Source: Pelargonium tetragonum (Eukaryota; Streptophyta; Magnoliopsida; Geraniales; Geraniaceae). From it: a stretch of 64,000 nucleotides of DNA. Shown here piece after piece: positions 1 through 14,000 of the stretch. Both the position numbers and the translations under genes were made by a program. The notes under the pieces are model-generated. The model saw only the letters and a list, made by a program, of their open reading frames with translations, did no database searches and had not been told where the DNA came from. Each line of letters opens with the position of its first letter. Position 1 is the first letter of the stretch. The stretch is from assembly GCA_036897445.1 (NCBI GenBank), contig JAYMTL010000085.1, positions 20,940 to 84,939 on the forward strand. Reading direction: 5' to 3'.

Positions 1-3000
1 ACTCGAGCTACAGAATATTCTTAGGCACGCCAGAAAGCTTGCCTTTGCGTAATTTTGGGGCGAGTAATCGCTTATCCTACTCCTATACATACAGGAAGTG
101 CCAAGAATTGAAAATTTTAAAAGGGTTCACATTTCACATATGTGTTATGCTATTTAGCAAAGTACATCCAACTTAATAGAACTACTATATACTAATGAGA
201 AGAAATATCCTACTAAATTTAGAGAATTTGAGTGAGAAGCCTGCCACTGTAAGCAAAACTGAATATAAAGATAATAAAAGATGGAGTTTTCAAAAAGTAA
301 GTTAACAAAGTTTGAAACTTTGAGGTAAAGTCTTTTGGTTGAACTAAACCCGCTGAGCTTTGCAGGGAAGCCTCTAGAGTAACTCACGATATAAGAGCCG
401 CCTGCCGAAACATAAGAATGCCTAACTAAAAAAAAGTCTTAGATTAGAAAAGCGACTGGAGCAAAGATCTCAAATCAATATACTATATTGATAAGGTATT
501 CTTAAAATTAAAAGCACCGAAAGGCACTTTTGAATCAAAAAAGGAGATCTTGTATTAGGAAAATTTTATGTTTAACAAGGGGGTATTACTTATTTTAATA
601 TTAAAGCGGTACGCTTAGTGTCCCTATGTAGGAAGCCTCCTTCAAAAATAAAACTTTGCTTACTTTTTTATAGAAGTTTCATATAAGGTCCACCCGTAAG
701 GAACTTAATTGTTGAAAGTTTATAGCTCTTTGCAAGTAACACTCTGGTACTAACTAGTTATAAAACGTATCCTAAAAATTTTTGTATTATAATAGAAACC
801 CTGTCAGGCCTAGCCGAATAGTAAGTTTTTCTTTACTTTTTCTGGTTACATTACACTTTTAATTAATAGATAGCGTCTGGGATACTTGAAAGGACTTCTA
901 AACTTTTAAATTAAAGGATTTTGAAGGGTTACTATTGTATTCTTAGATTCTCCAGCCAACTTTGTTATAGAAAATTTAGGGTTTAGCAAAAAAAACTATA
1001 CACCTAATATACTTTTGTAGGACTATAGAATTAACTTTAGTTCGGTTAAGAGGATACCTAATTTAGTGAAACACTCGTATTAAGTATACCTCCGACCCCA
1101 TGCTCTCGACTAGACACGGGTTCCGTTCAAAGTTCCTGACTTTAACTCTTTATACAATGTAAGGGATTCTAGCCGGAGCAATTATACAAAAATGAGCATA
1201 AGTCGGTGTGAAATTTAAGTCAACCCTCTGTCAGAGAGGCGGAAGAGTAGGATATTAAGTATCGGACTTACTTGGTAGTGAAACGGCTGCAGCCCCATAG
1301 TGCGTTCCTATTCTCTAGATTTTCTTACTTTCTTTTATTTTGTCCCTAATTTTCGAGTTGATAAAAAACCCGTATACATAATACATAAGGGTCTTTGGTT
1401 TTTCTCTTTCGTCGAGAGTCCTATCAAAGTAGGGATAGGGCACTGCTGGATTCCAATGACAAAGAAACTCTTAGAACCCTCAAAGTATGTTGCCGGCGTG
1501 TACTAAAGCCAAAAGGGATATCTCCCATAGGTTTTGAGTTCTAGCAGAGCTTTTTGAATTATCTTGTAAAATTCGCAAGTTAACCCCCCCTTATATATAT
1601 GTGTCCAGATGGAACTAGAAATTTATAGGAATTTAGAAGATAAAAACCTAATCAGAATAAACGTTAAAATAGAACCTTGCCATGCCCTCGAGATGCGCCC
1701 GTAATTTTCACTTTTTTAGGTTATTTACGGAGGCAATAATATTATAAACTTCCCCGGGTTTCACATCTCTGTTAAACAAGACTCCCTCTTTTTAAACTGT
1801 ATATACAACACAGCTCCTATTACAAATTAAGTAAAGTCATTTATGAAAAAAAAAAGGAACTCCACATAAGAGTTGAATATAGAGGAAACTTACTCATTCC
1901 ATTCAAGAGTGCTTTAGAGCAAAGTAAATACTTAAGACTTTTAGTCAATCTCAGTTTAGCGCATTTGCCGGACAATGTAAACCTCTCAGGGCGATTAAAC
2001 TGCAGGAGTTTCCTTTAAAAGACTTTGCTTAAAAAGGGTGCCTTTAGTTAGCCTTGCCGCTATAATAAAAATCGACCCAGTACTACGAGGTTTCAGTGAC
2101 TAACTCTAGAATTTCGATCTTAATATTCAAGCTATAGCTATATTCGAGGGAAACTGGTTAAAAAAGGAGACTCCTACATTTTTTTGCCTGTCATTTTGCA
2201 GTGTTTGGTCAATATCAAAATAAGAAAGAGTTTTTCTTAGCTTAGCGTAAGGGGTATCCCAGCAATACATTAAAGTTTTTTCAAGTTACAAGAGAGAACA
2301 TAGTGGGCCTAAGCGACCCTTCTTGAGAAGTAAATCGGCTAAGCAAGATTAACTCCATTTTCTTTTTTCTTTCCTGGTATTCTTGGGCTGAGCTACCCTA
2401 AAGGAATTCTCGAGTTTTTTGATTTAATGGGGGTCCTGCTGTATCCTTTTTTGTAGTGTAGTACAATTAAAGGCTTAGCTGAAACCCTAATATAGAATCT
2501 TGTATATTCATTCTCTGGCGAGACCCTAGGGAAAAAACATAAATAAAGTAGTTTAGCCCTTCTTTTGGCAAGGCACCCCATTATAAAAAAGATATTTTGC
2601 GCACCTAAAGAACTTGGAAAAAGTAAGTGAGCACTTTTTCTAACAGGATTAACTTAAATTGAGACATTTGTCGGTTTTTAAGTATAAAGGAGCCTGATAT
2701 CCAAGATTTTAGCCGAAACATGAACATGTCTCATATAGCATAACTATTTCAGGACAACTAAAGAGGAAGACATATTCTGTGTCTTAAATTTATACTATTT
2801 AAGTTCTTTATATTATATCTGCACTCGATTCACAAAGCGATTTTTTTTTTCATATTTCTGGTATCGCCCCTAAATAATAGCGTAGGTCCTGGTAAACCCC
2901 TCCATGTGGTATGTAAGCAGGCCCACTTATGGATTCAACCTTGACTTTATTCGATTTAGGATTAGAGTAACTTGATGACTAGTAGTTTTTTATCTCGTTC

Positions 3001-4202
3001 AAGGATTTCCTTTGGTGCTTTTCATTCTAAAAAAGGAAGCTCCAAGGGGCTCGCATCGGGTAAAATCCATTTCTTTTTAAGGCAGCCCTCCTGTTGTTTT
3101 AATATAGAAAAAAATAGAAAGATTTGGCCCTTTATCCCAAATTATTCGGTCAAATCAACTAGGTAGGGGTCGCATAAATTAGAGTCTTATTCCCCCAGAG
3201 CCTTACGCGAGGGCTTAGATAAATGCTTTTATATTGTTATCTCTCTCTCTGCAAGCCAATTCCTAGTATACCCTCCTGTGAGATAATACATAAAGTTGAA
3301 CCCAGTTTTTTCTTTAGAAAGTCATTATCCATTCAAGGGAGCTTGTTATTTTGAACTAAGGATGCCTTTCTTTACTAAACGTTTACCAGATGAATTTTAT
3401 GGATTAGAAGTGTCCTTCCAACAATTGACTTTAAAATACTACAAAACTTTAAAGTTACCCAAGAATAAAGGAAAGTCTAGTAGATTGATTTTGGTGTGCC
3501 TAGGACTAGAGCTCCCTTAATTTTAAATAAAAACCCTACGCAATTATATAAATATATAAAGCTAAAATTCCGTATCTTATAGTCAAAATTCCTATAGAAA
3601 CCCTTTAGTTTTACCGATAGTATTCTAGCTGTGCTCTTATTTTTAAGTGTCATCCTAAGGACAATTCTTAATTTCTAGAGCTCTAAAGGGGACTCGGAGG
3701 GAAAAACCCTGTATATAAATAGAGTTCTATAGAGAGACATGAGAAAGAGCCCTACTATTTGAGGGTCTCTAAAAAGGGGGATTTGAACCAACGACATATG
3801 ATCCACTTGACTCATGACGTACTTGTAAGAATCTAAGACTCAATAGGCATCTTTCACTCTTATTAACTAATAGAATTGAGGATGAGAGATCTATATAAGC
3901 GATTTTGTTATCCTTAAAAGAATGATAATACAAAAAGCAAGGGAAGATGGAAAAGAAAGATATATACCCTTAGAAACACTTTTGGTTGTTACCCAGGTTA
4001 TACTGGTAGAACTCTCCCAGACAACCATTACGAATTCATTTACCAGGGTTAAAGGACAAACCTCTATTCATTTCATTATAAGTACACAAATCGATATTAA
4101 TTATAGTAATACCAAAAGGATTTCAATTGAAAAGCCAGAAACCCTGAGTTAGCCTATCCAGTAAATAGATATATAACAGTTTTATGCCCGCTTAGTAAAG
4201 AG
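1..4202. other. RIP-like AT-rich tract without genes
   Basis: I see no gene here. Open frames are short (76 codons at most) and resemble no family I know. Lines 601-780, counted by hand, give TpA 23, ApT 10, CpA+TpG 12 and ApC+GpT 23, a strong C-to-T at CpA signature. A tRNA B-box-like 10-mer (GGTTCAAATC on the - strand) lies at 3780-3789, but the stem around it does not pair well. The 76-codon + strand frame at 3922-4152 abuts the ghost coding frame that follows and might be its upstream part after a frameshift; this is not established. Confidence 0.7.
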
Positions 4203-5093
4203 TTTTTTATAGAATAGATTAGAGAGGGAGTTAGCTCTTCACTAGAACTAGATCGGAAAGCAAGGGACTACCAGAAAGCTAGACATTTAAGCTATTCCTT
4301 TCCTTAAAGTTATCCATTAAAGTAAATAAAGTTAAGCTTACTTTGAGCAAAGCTAATAGATAAAAGAAGATTTGCTTTTTAAGTATAAAAATAAGATAGA
4401 ATACCGGCTACTAACTATACCCTAACTAGAAGTATATTAGTACAATACTCTATAACTACTGTAAGGATAACAAAGGAGTATCCCTTAATAAAAACAAGAC
4501 TACTCATACATTTAAGAATACATTAGCTACAAATAAGACAGGCTACAATAATACAGGAATAGCTATAATACTAACCCTAACTCTACTAATTTTATCCTAG
4601 CTCTAGTTCTAGTACAGCTGCAGAATCTAAGAACAAGTAAAAGCAATAGAAATACAAAGAAATAGAAGAGAAGTAAGTAGAAGCTATGGGTATGGTATAA
4701 TAGTGGATCTATACTCATTCAGAATCTATCCTAATACTACGCATTACCTCCGGTAGCGCTTCAGTCGGTAAGAAAGATGTACTTTTATACCTATCAAGTT
4801 TATACACTCCTTACTGATAAACACGAGAAAGAGTAATACAAATTAAAGAATTAGAACAACAAAACTATAGTTTATATTGAGAGTAAACTCTTTCCTAGGA
4901 CCCCTTAATACAGATAAATTGTAATAGAGTATATAACAACTAACAACAAGAGGAACAACTAGCTACATTAACTACAGTAAGTACCCTAACTCTCTTACTT
5001 ATCTTCGATACCTATTCTGAGTCCTCTCTCTTTATCTTCTCTTCTTATTCCTGCTCTTGCTTCAAACCCACTTCAGGCCCGGGAATGCTCTAG
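4203..5093 (+). pseudogene. Ghost of a Gln/Ser-rich protein, family not recognised
   Basis: One + strand frame (codons starting at positions divisible by 3) reads as protein-like for about 297 codons but carries about 25 stops, 22 of them TAA or TAG and 3 TGA. That is expected if CAA, CAG and TGG codons were converted by RIP. In order, the product would have a charged N-terminal part (residues FIE, then GVSSSLELDRKARDYQ), a basic Leu/Ile-rich middle, a Gln-rich stretch, a run of five serines (about 4595-4610) followed by a Lys/Glu/Gln-rich segment, then a leucine-rich helical stretch (RERVIQIKELEQQ) and a Ser/Thr-rich end. The layout suggests a retroelement gag or another transposon protein, but no diagnostic motif is secure. 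In another frame a zinc-knuckle-like CKD-NKG can be read; I do not rely on it because the stop pattern favours this frame. There is no intact start or terminus. Confidence 0.4.
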
Positions 5094-8000
5094 TTATGCC
5101 TTGCTTTAGTAGGATCCAGATAAGAGGTTGTAGAAAATTTAAGGAGATAGCGTCGTAGGAACTTCTATTCATTTTCTTATGGGTAATCTGAAAAATCTTT
5201 AGACTCTATGGTCAAGAATTTTTTTCTTCTTTGTATTATTCTCGTCCAAATCCTACTTATTTTAACAACGATGTTTTAGCATTAACCGTTTTACTTATTT
5301 AGGATTCCACTAGAGTCTTGCCTAATTACCTTATATAAGTTCTTTTAGCATCTCCTTTAGTTTTTATTTACCTCGCGTGCGCGTTGTAGTATATGTAAAA
5401 ATTCTATATAAAGGGTACGTCTCTCCACAATTTGATAGGTAATAACAAACTAACAAAAATGCCTCACTCACTTAAAAACTTAAACTTAGCTCTTAAACCA
5501 GTAAAGTCTAGCAAGTAAAGCTGCCCTGTACCCGCGGAAATCCTTAAAAACTTTCTTTATAATAGCAATATCCCGAGGCTGGCGTTTTAAAACAAGAAAT
5601 TCCAATAAAAAAGGAAACCCCAGTTTGACTTTTAAGCGACCCCTTCTTATAAGTCCTGTTGAAGCCTCTACCGAGGTCTATTCACTCTTCATGATATACG
5701 CCTTACCCTTACTTAGCTATACACTCTGCACCTTCTTTTGAGTCTTAGCAACTGGACCTTTCTTCTGAGATATACCCTGCTCGAAAGCCTAACTAAAAAC
5801 TCTAGCAAAACTCCAACCCATTTTATGGTTTACTCATTTCTTTGTCTTTTAATTGAATTCTATTCTAGACAAGTGACTTCCTTATAACTCAAATTCCTGG
5901 ATAAAATCCCTTAAATCAGGATATTCTTGTCTATATTAGTTGCAAAAGAACTTCCAAACTAAAAATTTGGATACTATAGCTGAAACTTGACAACAACCCT
6001 TAACCAATAAAATACTCCGAACTGAGGACTCAAAAGCTGGAAAAACATAGAAAAGAGTCTCCTGACTTGATAAATTAATATGAGACTTTTTGCTCCGTAA
6101 ATATTAACGGGGAAGGATAAACTCCTATAAAATAGAGTGAAATAATTTTGTATTATATATACAGTAGAATAATCTTTTAACCAAAAAATTCAAGCATTGA
6201 CAAGACTTTAAAACAAAGCAGTACCCCTGAATACTACTTTAAAGTTCTTGACATACCCGACCGAATCCGGTAGCTTTTGCTAAAGTACTATGAAGAGTCC
6301 TTTGATTTGAATTCTCGTTTAATCGATCCTGACATTATAAGTAAGTAGGAGACCCCTAACAGGTATAACTCTATTTAGAAAGACATTCGTCTCAGTAATT
6401 TACTTCAAGATGAGGTTTCTTATAACATTCTAAAGCAGAGGCTAGATTACCGCTTTCTTAATTTATTCCATATACAAATCCCCCATTTAGAAATCCCGAC
6501 ATATAATAAATAGCATTTCTCCTCCGATTTAGTCTGCATCTCATTTAGGCCCGACAGTTATTCTAGAGCTAATTATTTTATTCTTCTAAGGATCTGTAAG
6601 TCGTTTTTCTTCCTTAGAAATTTCTTTTACTCTAGATTGCAGCTTTCACACACGCAGGATTCCTTACTGATATTGAGTAAGTGTTAATAGGGGTGCTCAT
6701 ATCATAAACCCAAGAACAAACTTTCCTACTATACTTTACTAGCAGAGTACTTTTTCTCTATCCACATATTAATTAGACTCCTGATCCAGAGCCTTAATTA
6801 AGGGTTAAACAATATTTTGGAACTCAGAAAAAAGAATAAAAAGAATCTCCTATTACAAGGAATGAATCCCCTTTTTTTAGTAACGCACTTTTCCTTATAG
6901 AATTACAGGCGAACAAAAGCAGAAGAAATACTCGAAATATACCAGGACCCTCTAGTGCAGTGTTAAATATATGTTTATCAACATACCTTGTACCAACAGT
7001 CAAGGACTCGTTGAATAAATAAGAGGTATAAGATATAGCTATTTTTTTTGATAAAAACTCTGGGTAGTTGAAGAAATATTATGTCCTAAAGTTTTAATAG
7101 GGATCTAATCTAATTGTAAGAGTTTCTAATGGGTAATCCCCTTATTACTTGGTTCTGTATAACTCCCCCTTTGTTATACCAAAAAAACTCAACCAAATTT
7201 CAGTATTGTCGGTTTTGAAAACAAGGTTTGCAATGGACAGGTGGGCCGAGGTAAGGACGAGAATCAAATAGACATTTAGGATAAGAGAACCCTCTTTAAC
7301 TTTCAAAACAGCAGGCTCACAAAGTGTAATGGGTTTCCTTACTCCTTAGAATTCCTGTATTTTTATAAAATAGATGTAACTCGGCAGCCTGCCCTATAAA
7401 AAAAGCCCCCCAGTGTAACTCCTTATTTGAAAGGAGTATACCGGAATATCGAGTACTTGGCTGGAGTCTCCTACTAAAGAAAATGTTATAACCTTACTTA
7501 GTCCTGGGTTATCTTGAAATTATCTTTTTCTTTTTAAAAGTAATTCACAAAAAACTCGTATTTACACAAATGAGTCTAATAAATCGTCGGGTTTGAGTAT
7601 CATTAAAAAGTCTTCTTCTCTATTTTATGTCTCAACAATAAAAAATTTTAGCGAATAATAAGTATACTGCCTCGGTACTTGTTCAAAAGCGTACCTCATA
7701 TTAGATTAAAGGGGGAGTCCCCGTAAAGTGGTTGGGATATCAAAAAAAAGAATTTGACTTTCAAATTCCAATCAATAAAGGCTCCTCTGATATGATGTTG
7801 CCCTAAGATTAGACTCTAGGTTCACTTAATTTCCGATTTCATTATGGGGCATTCGCCCTAAGAAGTTGCTCCTGATTTTGACTTAGACCCCTTACAATGC
7901 ATTAAGAAATTATACTCATAAGCAGCTTTCTAACCAGGTAAAACTGTTATGTCATTTCTTCTCTAGAGTCCGGTTAGTTAGCAAAGGGGTAGTCATTCTA

Positions 8001-11000
8001 AGTTTAGTGATTGTATCCTTTTTAGAAAGGGATTTTACTTTTTTTAGTCTCGCATTTCTGGGATAGGAGTTACAGATTCTACTCAAGGAGAGTTTAGCTT
8101 TTATAATTAGGTATGTTGTTTAAGCCTATCAAGCGGTCTTTATTTCTAACTTTCTGACGATTAAACTCCTCCGGCAATTAGTAAAAAAATTCTGGTTAAA
8201 AAAATAGCGTCTTTCTTGTCAAAGTAAACGAGTTATACTTGCCCTAAAAAGACTCTAATCTTAAGGGGTGTCTTAAAAAAACTTACCCTCAAATTGTTCA
8301 ATGCTTTGTTGTAGTGTCGTTATAATCCCAAGTAACCGTTAAAAAGACTCCTAACTATAATATAATAAACCTAGTGTCTACTAAAAGAAGTTGTTTATAA
8401 TATTCTATGAGCTAAAAGCGCCTCCACTTGAATTGAAACTAAGAAGCTAACTAAAAAAAGGTTACTGGGAGTGCTCCATTTGTAACTTAGACTTCCCTTT
8501 CGTACTAGAAAAAAACCTCTAAAATGTGTAAAGTAACCCCTCAGAGTATCCCTTAAAAGAATTCTTTATCTGTTTTAGTAAAACGGACACTTTATTCTAT
8601 CTGGGATTTGTACTTTCTGCCTTACCAAGTAAATGAAGATTGAACTAAATCTCAAATTTATTATAGAAAACCCTTTTTGTGAGAGAGTTTATAATAAAAA
8701 AGAAAGTATACACCTATTTAAGCGATTTCCTTTCCCCTAAGGATGCATTATAAGAGCTGCGAGTTGTACTTGGGCCATTTGTATTAGCCTAGAATCCCGT
8801 AAGCTATTTATTATCTATTTTCAATTCTTATCTTCTAAGCATTATGTTTTTTTGCTAGTTAGAGCTCCTTTTTATAGTGTCAATTATCTCCTCTATCCAA
8901 GATTAGAATGCAAACAGGGATTCGTCAGACTCAAAGGAAAGCGCGGGTTATCTTATTTACGAGTATTAAAATGGGGACTGTCCGAATTTGTTCTCCATTT
9001 ACTGGATATTAGAACTAGGGATACTCTATAAATTGAAAATCTAATATGGGAAAAGAGTTCCTAATAGGGTCTTAACCCACGTTATAACACAGTATTAAGG
9101 GGCATACACAGCAGCTCTTTAAATAACCGTAAATTCTTTGACTTACTTTAGTCGTGTAGATTTCAGGGTCTTTAAGATAATAAGGAATGTCGCAAAAGAA
9201 GACTATCCAGGAAAAGATACAAGCTTTAACCTGTACTCCAAAATTCACTTTTGAGGAAGTTTCCTCCTAATGCTGGGAGTTATACTTGTCGAGTACCTGA
9301 AGAAAGATACCTAAAGGCCTAAAAAAGCTTTTTTTGTGATCTATATTGTAATTAGGGCCGGCGCCGGGAATAGGAAAGAAAACTTAGAATCTCCCACTAA
9401 AAGTAAAGGCCTCTCTTTTAACTTCTAGACCTCAGAAACCCGGTTTTAAGGGGCCAGATAACAAACATTAAAAGACTCTATAAATCCGCTAAACTTTATT
9501 AATTGAAAAATCCTATTTTGGTTTACTAAGTCTCTGGCTAGTCTTTTTTGAACATCTACTATTTCATTCTATATAACGGGTACCCTATAAAAGGCTTGAA
9601 GTAGTTAAGGGTTTCCACAATGCCACAATGTAGTAGATAAAACAAAGCAGTGATTTACTAAAACTGACCAAGAACATATACATGCTAGAATAGAATCCTA
9701 TTTATATGACCCCGGATTTACTTAGTTTTTATTGTACAATATCTCGGGTTCCTGTAATCCAAGGACACTAAACCTATTAAAAAATGAACTTTAGTTGTAT
9801 ATTATTCCGGTATCTCTTACTAAGGACTAAAAAAGAAAAGCTCCCTATGGAAGATTCTTGGGGTTCTTTAAACCTTTTTCAGTCAAAAACTCAGATTCTT
9901 TTTATTTTCCGTCAATCAAAACTATTCTAAGACCCCTTTTCGGGATGAAAGGACAAGTCTTAATAAAAAAGAAGATTTTACGTAATAGACAATGAGATTA
10001 GAAGTGTTGTTAAAGCATACTTTCTTTTCTTGCATCACAAAGTAGGGGCATAGTTTCCTGTTTACTCGACACTTAACTTGTTGTAAACCGGAGTTTTTCC
10101 CTAAGAAATTTCTAAGGAATAGTAAGGGAGTAAGCGGAGCTCTTGTCTTAGTGTCTTTCCTGCCATAGCTTCTGTATTATTGTAGCCTTAAAAGGATAGT
10201 CCTAAGATTTACTTTAATATATAGTTTAAGGTAAGGAGTCTCTCTTATACGGGACTTGTTACCTGGGCCTTTTTACTTGTAATCGAAAATCCTTATAGAT
10301 TAGAAATTTGTAGCTAGGTTAGCGGCCTGTTGAATCTATCTTCTTGTAAGAGTCCCTATAATTATTCCTGCAAATCTTTGAAAAGTAAGAAATGAAAAGT
10401 ACAGTAAATTTCGACTCTAAAAAGCCCCACACCCAAACCTAAACTATAGAGAAAAAGACTAGCATAGTTAAAAGTACGCCTTGAAGCTAGTTACTTTTAT
10501 GATTTCATTTCTATTTTTTATAGGATGCTAAGTTAGGGGTTAAATAGTGCAACTATTTAACCCAGAATTTCTAGGTGACTTTGGAAAATAGAAAACTAGT
10601 AACAAACTTGGTAAAATAGAAAAGTTTTCGTGGGTTGACTAAATAGGGTTAATCAAATACTATACATGGAATTTTTTTTTAGCTTGATATCCTACAACCT
10701 GTATCTTCATGTTTGCTCACAAGGAAGAAAAGTGGATCCTATTTTCTAAGGGGTTTGCAGCAGATTCATTTTGAGATACACAACTAAATATTTGGTCAGC
10801 TTGTGGTAATCCAGTAAAAACTTATAAAAGGTCCTGGCATAAGAGCTCTTCTTAATTGAATCCTCGTTTCTAATGTCTCTGAAATAAAACTTCTTGCTTT
10901 TAGTAGTTATGTCTAATTTGATACTCCAATGAAGGTTATAAGATATTCTAAAATAGGGATTTATATACTCTAAAAAACTTACCCTATTCAGGCCTCCTTC

Positions 11001-14000
11001 ATTTGAGAAAGCTTATGGATTTACTATAGCTATAGGTATATGTCTACTTAGTTTGGCACTTGCTTTTTTATTAATTAGTTAGTTTTATTTTGAGCTAAAG
11101 GGGAATCTAAGAACCCTGTTTCTAACTTCAATTTATTATAGCATTCTTGGTTATGAGACTCCTACTTGTTGTTAAGTTAGCGTACTAGAAAAACCCCTGT
11201 CACGTCTTGTATGATTAAAAAGATTAAAAATCAAGATTGTCATCTGAAAATTAATTAAGGATTTTCTTTCTGATCTGAGAGTCTAAAAGTACTATCTGAT
11301 AGAAGGGAAAGAGTATTCATACTTTTACAAAGCTTGTTTTCGATTAGGAGAAACCAATAAAGGTGAAAAATCCTCGATATAAGTTTAGTAAAAAGACAAA
11401 TTTCTCAAGGCCAGGGGATCCCCTCCTGCTTTACTTAGCAAGTCACTAAAATTTTAACCTCGTATTATCGCACGCATTTCTAGTATTCTATTTCCGATTG
11501 GTAGAATCTCCTCTCTAATTAGTAGTGCTGGTATTAACCCAACTATCAGTAAAGAGATAAAGAGACACTTTCATTTTTGAGCTTTTCTCATGTAAAATGT
11601 AAAGGAAACTTCTTTGTTATTGGATAAATATCTTACTCTTTGTTTTTTTGTATCTTCTATTTTAGAGTCAACTCCTTCCTTATACCTGCTAGTAATGATA
11701 AAGAACAAAGCTTTCACAGATAGCCCGTCTTGAAAACTAGAATCTTCCTTGAAGCTCTAATCCTGTGACAGAGGTTTCTATTCTATACAGATTTAGTATA
11801 ATAAACTTATAACCAGCGCACCTTTGTATTACCGGTTGGAACCTACCGCGAGTTAGTTAATAAAAGAAGATAGGAATGACTCCATTTCTCCCTAAAGCCC
11901 CTGCTGCTATCCGAAGCTTTGATCCCCAGTAGAAAGCCCTCTTAAACCCTTTTAGAACTCCTAATACAAATTTACCATTTACCAGATTCTTACTTAGACA
12001 AATTCTTTTCCGGCTCACTCTTTAAAGATTTAGCAGCTTCATTTATAGTTATTTTCTATCTCTTATCTTTCTGGCTTAGCGCTTCTTTTATCTCAATAAG
12101 GGAGGTTAGGCATACGCTAGGTGGTAGATCCTTCCTTCCCCCTAAAGTAGGGGGCCTCTTTAACCTTATTCAGATAGGAAAGAATCCCCTTTTCACTTTA
12201 TCTAAAGAAAACTACAACTACAAAGAGAGCAGAAACTAAGGAAAAGCTATACGATACCCTCTTTAAAATCTTACTCTTTATTATTCTAATATAAGCAAAT
12301 TCCTTGTTAAAAGGTTAAGTAAAGTTCAATTGGAAAAGCGCCAATTTTTATCTAAATTCTTTCCTAAAACAAGAGCTCGGTTATCTGGTAAGGTTTTTTT
12401 ATCCTTTTTTGAACCCCTATTTCTCTACAAAGCTACTGCTCCTCTTGAAATATTAAAGAGGCTTTCTCAGAGACTAAGAACTCCTACCGATTTAATGGGT
12501 CCTATCCTAATTCAAGAATACTCGCTCTTTACTTTATTATGTTGTATTATGCTGTGATTTAACCCCTTATTACTTAATTATATATATAAGTCTGGTTTAG
12601 ATACCCTGTGCAACAACACTTCCCTCAAAATAGGATAGGAAAAGCTTTTTACAAATTTAGAACCTAAAACCCAAGTAAGTTCAAGAGCGTTAATTAGATA
12701 GGCGGGTTTGGTAATATAGAAATATGAGAAAACAAAGCCCCGGTACTTTTTACTATATAAGCAATTAACCCCTCCGTTGAAGTGGATACACTATAACCTA
12801 AGTACTTGTACGAAGTCCTAAAAGAGTTACTTAGAATAAAGGACACCCGGAAATGCTTTAGCTAACCCAGGTAAAAGTTGGGGGGGTTATGCCTATTCGA
12901 TTTGAACCTACAGCCTTAGATCTCTCGGAGTACTCCTATATACAAACCCTTTTTTGAAAGAGCTCTTATTTAAAGGGCTTCTGAGACTGCTTTTGAATAA
13001 CTATAAAAATTTTTCTGCTCAATTCTCACAGCTCTCTCGATACCGAAGCAATTCAAGGAGATATACTCTATTTAAGCGGCTCCTGCTTCATAAATACTCT
13101 TACTCTTAACGGAAATCCGTGGAAGTTAAATACTTTTAGTGATAACTTATTCCTCTATAATATAATACAAGCTTACCCCTTTAAAGTTAAAGATATGTTA
13201 AATTTTTACAGACTTTCTTAGAGAATGGACCCCTTAAAGTCTACACAAGGTTCCAAATAATTATCCTCTTAGAATTCCATTTATATTATAAGAGAGATTC
13301 TCGTTTACAGGTATTAAGGCTGTAAGGGATATCCACAAAACTTGCTTAATTGGCGTAGTTTTTAAAGACTTTAAGGAACCTTACGGTAGGTTTAAAATAG
13401 AATTAAGAGGATTGCTCCCTTTCTGATATAAAGGAGTATACTCTTTACGTTGCAAAGCTGTCTGTTACGTTGGGTAAAAAGAAGTCGAGTAATCCTATAA
13501 TTTATAAGCCTGCCATTGCTTTGTATTATTTTAAAGGGCAACCCCTTAGGTATAGCTGCCTGTCAAAAAGAGTTATACACCCTGGTAGTAATTCTTCTAC
13601 GTTCAGCTTTTATAGTAAGGGTATAATAAAGGGGTACCCAACTCTAAAAGTCATTATTTATTTTATAAGGTATACTAAGCTTTAGCTTGAAATATCACAA
13701 GGGTAAGTTACATACTACAAAGCCAAAATCCGAGCCTTACTTCTCTCTAAAATAACTCATAACTAAAGATTCCTTAGATCTGTTTAGGGCAAGTCTCCAA
13801 GGGAAAACCAACAGAACAATGTAAGAACCTACTAAAAGGGCATTTACGTGCACAAAAAAAGTAAGTGTGCCCCGTAAACTATATATCAAAAAGGCTTTTG
13901 GAGTCCATATTTCACTTTGTTTTAAAAGACCCTCCTTTTTGCGAATTCCTTAACTTATTATCACTAGATCAAGAAGATAGGAAAACCTTACCTCTATACT

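Noticed and set aside
4443-4500. Copia-type zinc knuckle (CKD-NKG) read in an alternative + frame
   Set aside because: The flanking Cys and His positions do not fit CCHC even after allowing C-to-T changes, and the TAA/TAG stop pattern favours a different frame across the region.
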